Source: Actinomycetales bacterium Ga0077552 (lineage in GTDB: Bacteria > Actinomycetota > Actinomycetes > Actinomycetales > Microbacteriaceae). From it: 10,834 bases of DNA. The stretch's first letter is position 1. The number at the start of each line of letters is the position of its first letter. The translations under genes and the position numbers were made by a program. The stretch lies in NCBI GenBank assembly GCA_001464255.1, contig LNFD01000207.1, positions 1 to 10,834 on the forward strand, given 5' to 3'. This document shows positions 1 to 5,919 of this stretch, piece after piece. The notes under the pieces were generated by a model. That model made no database searches and was not told the origin of the DNA. It saw only the letters and a list, made by a program, of their open reading frames with translations.

Positions 1-1032
1 GAGAAGGCCGGCCCCGGCTTCGCCAAGGTGTTCTTCACCAACGGCGGCGCCGACGCGATCGAGAACGCCATCCGCATGGCGCGCCTCACGACGCACAAGC
101 ACAAGGTGCTCTCGACCTACCGCAGCTACCACGGCAACACGGGGGCGTCGATCGCGGCGACGGGCGACTGGCGCCGCATGCCCAACGAGTACGCCTACGG
201 CCACGTGCACTTCTTCGGCCCCTTCACCTACCGCAGCGAGTTCCACTCCGAGAGCCCGGAGCAGGAGTGCGAGCGGGCCCTACGCCACCTCGAGCGCACG
301 ATCGTGGCTGAGGGCCCCGGCACGATCGCGGCGATCCTGCTCGAGTCGGTGCCGGGCACTGCGGGCATCTTCGCGCCGCCCGTCGGCTACCTCGAGGGCG
401 TGCGCGCGCTCGCCGACAAGTACGGCATCGTCTGGATCGCCGACGAGGTCATGGCGGGCTTCGGCCGCACGGGCGACTGGTTCGCCTGGCAGAACGAGAC
501 GATCAACCCGAACCGGGCGACCCCCGACCTCATCGCCTTCGCGAAGGGCGTCAACTCGGGCTACGTGCCCGTGGGCGGCGTGGTCATCAGCCCGAGCATC
601 GCCGCGGCCTTCGACGAGCGGGTCTTCCCGGGCGGGTCGACCTACAGCGGGCATCCCCTCGCGATGGCCTCGATCGTCGCCTCGATCGATGCCATGACCG
701 ACGAGGGCATCGTCGAGAACGCCAAGACGATCGGCGAGCAGCACCTCGGCCCTGCGCTGCACGCGCTCGCCGAGAAGCACCCCATGATCGGCGACGTGCG
801 CGGCCTCGGCGTGTTCTGGGCGCTCGACCTCGTCGCCGACCGCGCGACGCGCGAGCCCGTCGGCGCCGACGTCATCGGCCGCCTCAAGGCCGAGCTCATG
901 GCGCGCAAGGTGCTGCCGTTCGCGGCCGACAACCGCATCCATGTCGTGCCGCCGTGCATCGTGACTCCCGAGCAAGTCGCAGTCGCCATGCAGGCGTATG
1001 ACGGCGCTTTCACGGCGGTTGCGCAGAACTAG
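1..1032 (+). CDS. Class III (omega-type) PLP-dependent aminotransferase, 5'-truncated by window edge
   Basis: The reading frame is open from base 1 and ends at TAG 1030-1032, so at least 343 codons are present and the N-terminal part (roughly a quarter of a usual 430-460-residue enzyme) is missing. Visible class III features are TNGGADAIENAIRMAR near the start (cofactor phosphate region), a YHGNTG segment, IADEVMAGFGRTG with the Asp (codon 442-444) that contacts the pyridine nitrogen of PLP, AFAKGVNSGYVPVGG with the Schiff-base Lys (codon 544-546), and GGSTYSGHPLA, whose Thr contacts the phosphate of the partner subunit. Such enzymes are cytoplasmic dimers that move an amino group between an amine or omega-amino acid and a keto acid such as pyruvate. 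The TGDWRRMPNE stretch recalls taurine- or beta-alanine-pyruvate type members, but the substrate cannot be fixed from sequence. A hairpin follows its stop, so it is probably not cotranscribed with the next gene. Confidence 0.93.
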   Translation, partial: EKAGPGFAKVFFTNGGADAIENAIRMARLTTHKHKVLSTYRSYHGNTGASIAATGDWRRMPNEYAYGHVHFFGPFTYRSEFHSESPEQECERALRHLERTIVAEGPGTIAAILLESVPGTAGIFAPPVGYLEGVRALADKYGIVWIADEVMAGFGRTGDWFAWQNETINPNRATPDLIAFAKGVNSGYVPVGGVVISPSIAAAFDERVFPGGSTYSGHPLAMASIVASIDAMTDEGIVENAKTIGEQHLGPALHALAEKHPMIGDVRGLGVFWALDLVADRATREPVGADVIGRLKAELMARKVLPFAADNRIHVVPPCIVTPEQVAVAMQAYDGAFTAVAQN

Positions 1033-1047
1033 CGACGTACCGTGAGC

Positions 1048-1095
1048 ACGGCCGCGGGCATTCCGAGCGATCGGGCGAAGGATGCTCGCGGCCGT
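1048..1095 (+). terminator. Candidate intrinsic terminator hairpin after the aminotransferase gene
   Basis: The arms 1048-1061 (ACGGCCGCGGGCAT) and 1082-1095 (ATGCTCGCGGCCGT) are reverse complements over 14 pairs, with one G-U wobble. They begin 15 bases after the aminotransferase stop. The 20-base loop can form a small inner hairpin, CCGA-GCGA-TCGG (1063-1074), with a GNRA-type tetraloop. No U-run follows, so if it terminates it is of the U-poor kind common in high-GC actinobacteria. It could also protect the 3' end of the mRNA. Confidence 0.55.
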
Positions 1096-1143
1096 ACCTC
1101 TTCCCGCAGGGTCGCCGCCGATGTCGGCGGGCCGTCGCGCCGG

Positions 1144-1149
1144 TAGGAT
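1144..1149 (+). promoter_or_regulatory. Candidate -10 element (TAGGAT) just upstream of the DUF177 start
   Basis: TAGGAT fits the actinobacterial TANNNT -10 consensus and ends 8 bases before the ATG at 1158. Transcription would then begin at or within a base or two of the start codon, giving a leaderless mRNA. No convincing -35 is visible about 17 bases upstream. The same stretch reads GGATGGAG (1146-1153), which could instead be a Shine-Dalgarno sequence with tight spacing, so the two readings compete. Confidence 0.4.
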
Positions 1150-1157
1150 GGAGCGTT

Positions 1158-1688
1158 ATGCCTACCGCCTCGAACCCCTACCGCGTGACTGTGCGCGACC
1201 TCATGCACCGCCCCGGCGAGATGCGCGAGAAGCCCTTGGCGTTCGCCGTGCCCGAGCAGCTCGGGGCCGCCGCTGTCGTCGTTCCGGCCGGCACGGAGCT
1301 CGAGCTCGACCTGCGGCTCGAGGGTCTGCACGACGGGATCCTCGTCTCGGGCGAGGTGCGCACGACCGCGTCAGGGGAGTGCGTGCGCTGCCTCGACCCC
1401 GTCACGGTGCCGGTCGAAGTCGAATTCCAGGAGCTTTTCGCGTATTCTCAAGACGAGGCGTACGACTACCAGGTTCACGATGATCACGTGGATTGTGAAC
1501 CGGTGGTTCGAGACGCCGTGGTGCTGTCGCTCCCGTTCCAGCCGGTGTGCCGCGAGGATTGCCCTGGTCTCGATCCCGAGACCGGTGAGCGCCTGGCGGA
1601 TTCCGGCCCGCGGGAGCCCCGCGTGGTCATCGATCCGCGCTGGGCGGCGCTCGAGGGCCTCGCCCTCGAGAACGACGACAAGGGTTAG
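1158..1688 (+). CDS. YceD / DUF177 family protein (23S rRNA accumulation protein family)
   Basis: 176 residues, the usual size for actinobacterial DUF177 proteins. The family is linked to accumulation of 23S rRNA and is nearly always encoded just before rpmF, as here. The core GECVRCLDP (residues 73-81) and a second cysteine group at C131 and C135 (VCREDCPGLDPETG) give a four-cysteine arrangement that could bind a metal. A further cysteine is at 113. Acidic residues dominate 92-118. The N-terminal part (about 8-65) is predicted mostly beta-strand, with the typical AGTELELDLRLEG stretch. The ATG at 1158 was chosen because it gives the normal N-terminus and sits 8 bases after a TANNNT element. 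The stop lies 66 bases before L32. The biochemical role of the family is only partly defined; family assignment is firm from the cysteine motif and neighbour order. Confidence 0.9.
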   Translation: MPTASNPYRVTVRDLMHRPGEMREKPLAFAVPEQLGAAAVVVPAGTELELDLRLEGLHDGILVSGEVRTTASGECVRCLDPVTVPVEVEFQELFAYSQDEAYDYQVHDDHVDCEPVVRDAVVLSLPFQPVCREDCPGLDPETGERLADSGPREPRVVIDPRWAALEGLALENDDKG

Positions 1689-1713
1689 GCCGCACCACCC
1701 CCGAACCTCACCA

Positions 1714-1729
1714 GCACGCGCGCGCGTGC
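1714..1729. repeat. 16-base perfect palindrome GCACGCGCGCGCGTGC in the DUF177-rpmF spacer
   Basis: The 16 bases equal their own reverse complement. As RNA they can form a 6-bp stem with a GCGC tetraloop; as DNA they are an alternating purine-pyrimidine tract. The element lies 25 bases after the DUF177 stop and 25 bases before the L32 start. No U-run follows, so it is more likely an RNA processing, stability or attenuation point than a full terminator. Confidence 0.45.
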
Positions 1730-1738
1730 CGGTCTGAC

Positions 1739-1747
1739 AGAGAGAAG
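1739..1747 (+). promoter_or_regulatory. Purine-rich ribosome binding site of rpmF
   Basis: AGAGAGAAG lies 7 bases before the ATG of L32 at 1755. It is an imperfect match to the anti-Shine-Dalgarno sequence, but the only purine run near the start, and its spacing is normal. Confidence 0.45.
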
Positions 1748-1754
1748 AACCACC

Positions 1755-1958
1755 ATGGCTGTTCCCAAGCGGAAGATGTCGCGATCGAACACGAACTCGC
1801 GCCGCTCGCAGTGGAAGGCGTCCGTGCCGACGCTCGTGAAGACCGTCGAGAACGGCAAGGTCGTCTACAGCCTTCCCCACCGTGCCAAGGTGGTCGAGGA
1901 CTCGGCCGGCACGCCCCTGTACATGGAGTACAAGGGCCGCAAGGTCGCCGACGTTTGA
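1755..1958 (+). CDS. rpmF: 50S ribosomal protein L32
   Basis: 67 residues, beginning MAVPKRKMSRSNTNSRRSQW, the strongly conserved N-terminus of bL32, followed by a basic, beta-rich tail ending in YKGRKVADV. L32 is a small protein of the large ribosomal subunit that contacts 23S rRNA. No cysteine is present, so this is the zinc-independent (C-minus) form, without the CxxC pairs of zinc-binding L32 paralogues. It lies directly after the DUF177 gene, the usual pairing, and 13 bases before the ribonuclease III start, so the three genes probably share a transcript. Length and sequence are normal for Microbacteriaceae-like actinobacteria. Confidence 0.98.
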   Translation: MAVPKRKMSRSNTNSRRSQWKASVPTLVKTVENGKVVYSLPHRAKVVEDSAGTPLYMEYKGRKVADV

Positions 1959-1971
1959 CGAATCTGTCGGC

Positions 1972-2664
1972 GTGACGCCGTCAGACGATCGAACGCAGCT
2001 CGAGCACGCGCTCGGGCTCTCGATCGACCCCGAACTGCTCGACCTCGCGCTCACGCACCGCTCCTGGGCGTACGAGCACGGCGGCGTCGCGACGAACGAG
2101 CGCCTCGAGTTCCTCGGTGACTCGATCCTCGGGCAGGCCGTCACGGTCATGCTCTACACGACGTACCCCGACCTGAGCGAGGGCGATCTCGCCAAGCGCC
2201 GCGCATCGCTCGTCTCGTCGGTCGCGCTCGCCGAGGTGGCCCGCGCGATCGGGCTCGGCGAGCACCTCAAGCTCGGCAAGGGTGAAGAGCTCACGGGCGG
2301 TCGCGAGAAGTCGTCCATCCTCGCCGACACCGTCGAAGCCCTCATCGGCGCGGCCTACCTCGACCTCGGCGGCGACGCGGCGACCGCGCTCGTGCTCCGC
2401 CTCGTCGACCCCCTGCTGGCCGACCCCGACCGCTTCGGCGCCGCCATGGACCCGAAGACCTCGCTGCAGGAGCTCGCCGCGCACCTCGGCCTCGGCATGC
2501 CCGTCTACGTGATCGAGGAGCACGGCCCCGACCACTCGAAGGTCTTCACGGCCACCGTCGTGCTCGCCGAGGAGGCCATCGCGACGGGCGAGGGCACGAG
2601 CAAGAAGCAGGCCGAGATGGGCGCCGCGCTCGAAGCCTGGACGACGCTGCAGTCGCGGCGCTGA
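1972..2664 (+). CDS. rnc: Ribonuclease III
   Basis: 230 residues when started at GTG 1972, which gives a normal RNase III length and lies 13 bases after the L32 stop; upstream starts in this frame would run deep into rpmF. Residues 1-155 are the endonuclease domain with HRSWAYEHGG (29-38) and the signature NERLEFLGD (42-50), which supplies E43, E46 and D50. The second half of the Mg2+ site is ADTVEALIGA (118-127) with D119 and E122. All these acidic residues match the catalytic positions of the E. coli enzyme with a shift of 5. Residues 160-228 are a double-stranded-RNA-binding domain (DPKTSLQELA at the start, GTSKKQAEMGAALEAW at the end). The dimeric cytoplasmic enzyme cuts double-stranded RNA in rRNA precursors and some mRNAs. 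The Shine-Dalgarno signal is weak, so translation may be coupled to rpmF. Confidence 0.97.
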   Translation: MTPSDDRTQLEHALGLSIDPELLDLALTHRSWAYEHGGVATNERLEFLGDSILGQAVTVMLYTTYPDLSEGDLAKRRASLVSSVALAEVARAIGLGEHLKLGKGEELTGGREKSSILADTVEALIGAAYLDLGGDAATALVLRLVDPLLADPDRFGAAMDPKTSLQELAAHLGLGMPVYVIEEHGPDHSKVFTATVVLAEEAIATGEGTSKKQAEMGAALEAWTTLQSRR

Positions 2665-2680
2665 CGAGCGGGACCGAGCC

Positions 2681-3619
2681 GTGCCCGAGCTTCCCGAGGT
2701 CGAGGTCGTGCGCCACGGCCTGCAGCCCGCCGTCGAGGGCGCCACGATCGATGCGGTCGAGGTGCTCGACGAGCGCTCGCTCAAACGCCACAGCGGCCCG
2801 GCGGAAGACTTCATCGAGCGACTGACCGGCGCCCGGCTGCGCGGCGCCGTGCGCCGCGGCAAGTTCCTCTGGCTGCCGATCGAGAGCAACGATCCTTCCG
2901 GTCAGGATGCTCCTGCCGAGGCCCTCGTCGCCCACCTCGGTATGAGCGGGCAGGTGCTGCTGCGCGACCCGTCGGCCGAGGCCGCGGCGCTCACGCGCAT
3001 CCGGTTCGCGCTGACGCATCCGGTGCACGGCCCGCTGCGGGTCGACTTTGTCGATCAGCGCATCTTCGGGTCGATGGCGGTGGACGCGCTGCTGCCGACG
3101 CGCGACGGCGCGGCGGCCGGGTACGGGCTGCCGTTGGCGAGCATCCCGAGCCAGGTGGCCCACATCGCGCGCGACCCGCTCGATCCCGCGTTCGATGAGC
3201 GGCTGTTCCTGCGGCGGCTCGCGGCCCGGCGCACGACCATCAAGCGCGCGCTGCTTGATCAGACGCTCGTGAGCGGCATCGGCAACATCTACGCCGATGA
3301 ATCACTGTGGGCGGCGCGCGTGCACTACGACCAGCCGACCGAGTCGCTCTCGACCCGGAAGGCGCGCGAGCTGCTCGCCGAGGTGCGGCTCGTGCTGCGT
3401 CGCGCGCTCGACGAGGGCGGCACGAGCTTCGACGCGCAGTACGTGAACGTCAACGGCGCCTCGGGGTACTTCAGCCACTCGCTGCGCGCCTACGGACAGC
3501 ACGGCAAGCCGTGCCCGCGGTGCGAGCGGCCGATCGTGCGCGAGCAGTTCATGAACCGCGGCTCGCACTTCTGCCCGCGCTGCCAGCGCATCCGCCGCCT
3601 CCGGTCGGCGGCCGGGTGA
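2681..3619 (+). CDS. mutM: Formamidopyrimidine-DNA glycosylase / AP lyase (Fpg)
   Basis: 312 residues from GTG 2681, 16 bases after the rnc stop, with GCGGGA a few bases upstream as a weak ribosome binding site. The start is fixed by the N-terminus MPELPEVEVV: after Met removal Pro2 is the nucleophile that forms a Schiff base with the damaged deoxyribose, and Glu3 is the proton donor. Other conserved parts are RRGKFLWLP with the equivalent of catalytic Lys57, AHLGMSGQ, the helix-two-turn-helix segment GIGNIYADESLWAARVH, and a C-terminal zinc finger with C278, C281, C298 and C301, whose hairpin (QFMNRGSHF) carries the DNA-binding Arg. The enzyme removes 8-oxoguanine and related oxidised bases and nicks the abasic site. 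The last 4 bases overlap the start of the next gene. All key residues are present, so it should be active. Confidence 0.97.
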   Translation: MPELPEVEVVRHGLQPAVEGATIDAVEVLDERSLKRHSGPAEDFIERLTGARLRGAVRRGKFLWLPIESNDPSGQDAPAEALVAHLGMSGQVLLRDPSAEAAALTRIRFALTHPVHGPLRVDFVDQRIFGSMAVDALLPTRDGAAAGYGLPLASIPSQVAHIARDPLDPAFDERLFLRRLAARRTTIKRALLDQTLVSGIGNIYADESLWAARVHYDQPTESLSTRKARELLAEVRLVLRRALDEGGTSFDAQYVNVNGASGYFSHSLRAYGQHGKPCPRCERPIVREQFMNRGSHFCPRCQRIRRLRSAAG

Positions 3620-5340
3620 GCCGCCGCGGCGATCTCGCCACCGTGCTCGACGCGATCATCGCGGCCGAGCCCGAGATCGCCGTCGCGCACTGCCGGTCCG
3701 TGCCTGCCGATGCCGAGGGCGATGGGTACCGGCGGGCGCTCGAGAGCGTGGCGCTGTTCATGGCCGCGCGCTTCGAGGAGGCGGAGGCGAGCGCCGAGGC
3801 CGCGCTCGCCGGGTGCTCGCCCGACGATGCCGTGCTGCTCGTGACGGCGCGCGCCGCGCTTGCGCTCGCCCAGGCGGGGCTGCCGCGGGCGGGCGGCCTT
3901 GCGGGCGGCTGGGCGTCGACAGGGTCGGGTGACGTGCTCGCGGCGGCGATCGAGGCGATGCCCCTGCTCGACTCGCACGCTCACGGCAGCGATCGCGACC
4001 TGGCGCGCTACGCCTGCTACCTCGTCGCCGAGGCGGCGCTCGCGAGTGCGCGCCTGCTGCTCGCCGTGGACGCGCTCGCGGCGGGCGAGGCTCTGTTCGA
4101 CACCGGGCGCGCACCGGGCGCGCCGGCCGAGGTGTTCTTGGAGCGCGCGGGCGCCCCGCATCCCTACGGCGTCGTGCTCAGCATCGTGCGCGTGCGCACG
4201 CTGACCTTCCGAGGCCGCATCACCGAGGCCATCGCCGAGGTCGACCGGCTGCCGCACGACGACCCGACCCTCGTGCGCCAGCTGCGATCGGCGACCGAGA
4301 TCCTCGTGCGGGGTAACGCCGCCGAGCGGGCCCACGTGCGCGCGCTGAGCGATGCACTCGCCGCCGAGAGCCCGGTGCCGCACGACTACCTGACCCGCGG
4401 ATGCTTCCTGCTCGTCGCCTTCGGGCTCGTCGCGCTCGGCGACACACGGGGTGCCGCGCGCTCGGCGCTCCTCGCGGGTGGCGACCTCGCGGTCTCGCAG
4501 CTCACGATCGTCGATCGAGCGCTCTGCCTCGAGCTGCTCGTCGCCGCGGCCGCCGACGAGGGAGATACGGATGCGGCCGAGGCGTGGGCGGCCCTCGCCG
4601 AACCGCTGCGCGACGACCCCATCGCCGCCTCGACGGTGCACCGCATCCTCGCCCGCCTCGCGCTGCTCGCCGCCGAGCCCGGGCGGGCGCTCCCGCTCGC
4701 CGAACGCGCGGTCGAGCTCGCGATCGCCGAGGGTCGAGGCGTCGAAGCAGCCGAGGCCGAGGTGATCGCGGCGCGGGCGCGCCGCGAGGCCGACGAGACC
4801 GGCTCGGGGGCGGCGCGCCTCGTCGCTCTCGCCGCAGCGGCCGAGGTGACGGGCCACCACGCTGCGCGTCGGGCCGCGGTGCGCGAGCTCCGCGCCTCCG
4901 GCCGCCGGCTGCCGCCCGTCGCGGGCGCGGGATGGGCCGGGCTCTCGACTCGTGAACGCGAGGTCGCGGTGATGATGGCCGACGGGCTGCGCAATGTCGA
5001 GATCGCGGCCGCCCTGCACCTCTCCGAGCACACCGTGCGCGGCCACGTCTCCCGGGTGCTGGCCGCGTTCGCCGCGGCGTCACGGTTCGTCGTCGCCGCC
5101 CGGATGGCCGAGCTCTTCCCCGGCGAGCTCGACCCGCCTACCGCGCCTCTCACGCCGCAGCTCACGGCCGTGGCCGAGCGGGTGGCGGCGGGTCTCGGCA
5201 ATGCCGAGATCGGTCGTGAGCTCGGGGTGAGCACGAAGACGGTGGAGAAGTACGTGGCCGAGATCCAGCGCCGGTGGCAGGCCGGGTCGCGCGTCATGGT
5301 CGCGCGGCTCGTGCGCAGCATCCCGAACCGCGACGAATAA
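3616..5340 (+). CDS. LuxR-type transcriptional regulator with two tandem C-terminal helix-turn-helix domains
   Basis: 574 residues from GTG 3616, which overlaps the mutM stop in GTGA; longer versions would run through mutM in another frame. Residues 1 to about 440 are Ala/Leu-rich and look like a TPR- or MalT-like helical solenoid. No Walker A motif and no receiver, PAS or autoinducer domain is visible, so it resembles the C-terminal part of LAL regulators without the ATPase. Two LuxR_C domains follow: 443-500 (LSTREREVAVMMADGL, then recognition helix SEHTVRGHVSRV) and 512-569 (LTPQLTAVAERVAAGL, then STKTVEKYVAEI). They align without gaps over 58 positions with 19 identities. The second has lost the usual REREV acidic/basic start but keeps the helix-turn-helix core. 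Normal family members carry one such domain. The next gene, an exported lipoprotein, starts 48 bases downstream, so regulation of the surface cluster is the obvious guess, but it is inference only. Confidence 0.88.
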   Translation: MSRRGDLATVLDAIIAAEPEIAVAHCRSVPADAEGDGYRRALESVALFMAARFEEAEASAEAALAGCSPDDAVLLVTARAALALAQAGLPRAGGLAGGWASTGSGDVLAAAIEAMPLLDSHAHGSDRDLARYACYLVAEAALASARLLLAVDALAAGEALFDTGRAPGAPAEVFLERAGAPHPYGVVLSIVRVRTLTFRGRITEAIAEVDRLPHDDPTLVRQLRSATEILVRGNAAERAHVRALSDALAAESPVPHDYLTRGCFLLVAFGLVALGDTRGAARSALLAGGDLAVSQLTIVDRALCLELLVAAAADEGDTDAAEAWAALAEPLRDDPIAASTVHRILARLALLAAEPGRALPLAERAVELAIAEGRGVEAAEAEVIAARARREADETGSGAARLVALAAAAEVTGHHAARRAAVRELRASGRRLPPVAGAGWAGLSTREREVAVMMADGLRNVEIAAALHLSEHTVRGHVSRVLAAFAAASRFVVAARMAELFPGELDPPTAPLTPQLTAVAERVAAGLGNAEIGRELGVSTKTVEKYVAEIQRRWQAGSRVMVARLVRSIPNRDE

Positions 5341-5376
5341 GCCGCAACCCCACTGTCGCCCGCCCGGTGGCGGCCG

Positions 5377-5382
5377 CATCAT
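5377..5382 (+). promoter_or_regulatory. Weak candidate -10 (CATCAT) before the lipoprotein gene
   Basis: CATCAT ends 6 bases before ATG 5389 and keeps only the A2 and T6 of TANNNT. The 48-base gap has no clear Shine-Dalgarno sequence, so a leaderless start of the three-gene exported cluster is possible but weakly supported. Confidence 0.18.
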
Positions 5383-5388
5383 GGCGCT

Positions 5389-5916
5389 ATGCCTCGCACA
5401 CCGCTCATGACCCTCGGCTCGCTCGCGCTGCTCGGCGCCCTCGCCCTGACCGGCTGCTCGACCGGCGACGCCCCGGGCACCGCGCCCGAGGGCGGCTCGG
5501 AGGGTGGCGGCGCCACCGAGGGAGAGTCGACGGGCGGTTCCCTCGACTGCTCGGCCGCGACCACGGCGGGCTACGACCTCTTCCTCGATCCCGCGCTGAC
5601 GGTCGACCCCGTGCTCGACGTCTACCCGCTCGAGGCCGGCGACACGATCACCTTCACCTACGCGGCGCACGACGAAGCCGCATACCCCTCGTACGGCTGG
5701 ACATCGAGCTACATCACCGAGGCGGGCGACGTCGCCGTGTCGACCGGCTCGTTCTTCTTCGACGAGGAGGGCGGGGTCTTCACCTTCGCGGGCCCCGAGG
5801 CGGTCGCGGGCATCGACGGCGGGCCGTATGCGGGGTTCCTCGACATCGAGACGACTGTCGACACCACGACGACCGTCATCGGCCGCATCTGCGTGCAGTA
5901 CGCCCTGACCGAGTAG
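5389..5916 (+). CDS. Small exported lipoprotein of unknown function
   Basis: 175 residues. Residues 1-22 form a short lipoprotein signal peptide with Arg3, a Leu/Ala-rich core and the lipobox LTGC; Cys23 would be lipidated and retained on the outer face of the membrane. Residues 24-50 are a flexible Gly/Glu/Ser/Thr linker. Residues 51-175 form a compact, acidic, probably all-beta domain with alternating hydrophobic strands (for example DTITFTYAAH, GSFFFDEEGGVFTFAG, IETTVDTTTTVIG). It has two cysteines, C54 near its start and C168 near its end, that could close the fold by a disulfide. ATG 5389 is chosen because starting at Met7 would remove the positive charge from the signal. I do not recognise the domain. 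The stop is 3 bases before the next gene, so translational coupling with the large surface protein is likely; the two may act in one complex. Confidence 0.85.
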   Translation: MPRTPLMTLGSLALLGALALTGCSTGDAPGTAPEGGSEGGGATEGESTGGSLDCSAATTAGYDLFLDPALTVDPVLDVYPLEAGDTITFTYAAHDEAAYPSYGWTSSYITEAGDVAVSTGSFFFDEEGGVFTFAGPEAVAGIDGGPYAGFLDIETTVDTTTTVIGRICVQYALTE

Positions 5917-5919
5917 CCG

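Noticed and set aside
1882..1971. Longer ribonuclease III start inside rpmF
   Set aside because: The extra residues are the shifted reading of L32 and do not match RNase III; GTG 1972 gives the usual length.
3307..3615. Upstream extension of the regulator frame into mutM
   Set aside because: These codons are the out-of-frame reading of mutM and give an Arg/Ala-rich stretch unlike the rest; GTG 3616 with the GTGA overlap is the natural start.
3490..5046. 518-codon open frame on the minus strand opposite the regulator
   Set aside because: Composition is a shadow of the LuxR-type gene (repeated Arg/Gly/Glu/His) and has no motif or credible start region.
5360..5373. Small CCGCC-CGGT-GGCGG hairpin between the regulator and the lipoprotein gene
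   Set aside because: Only 5 pairs, no U-run, and such short stems are expected by chance in this GC-rich sequence.
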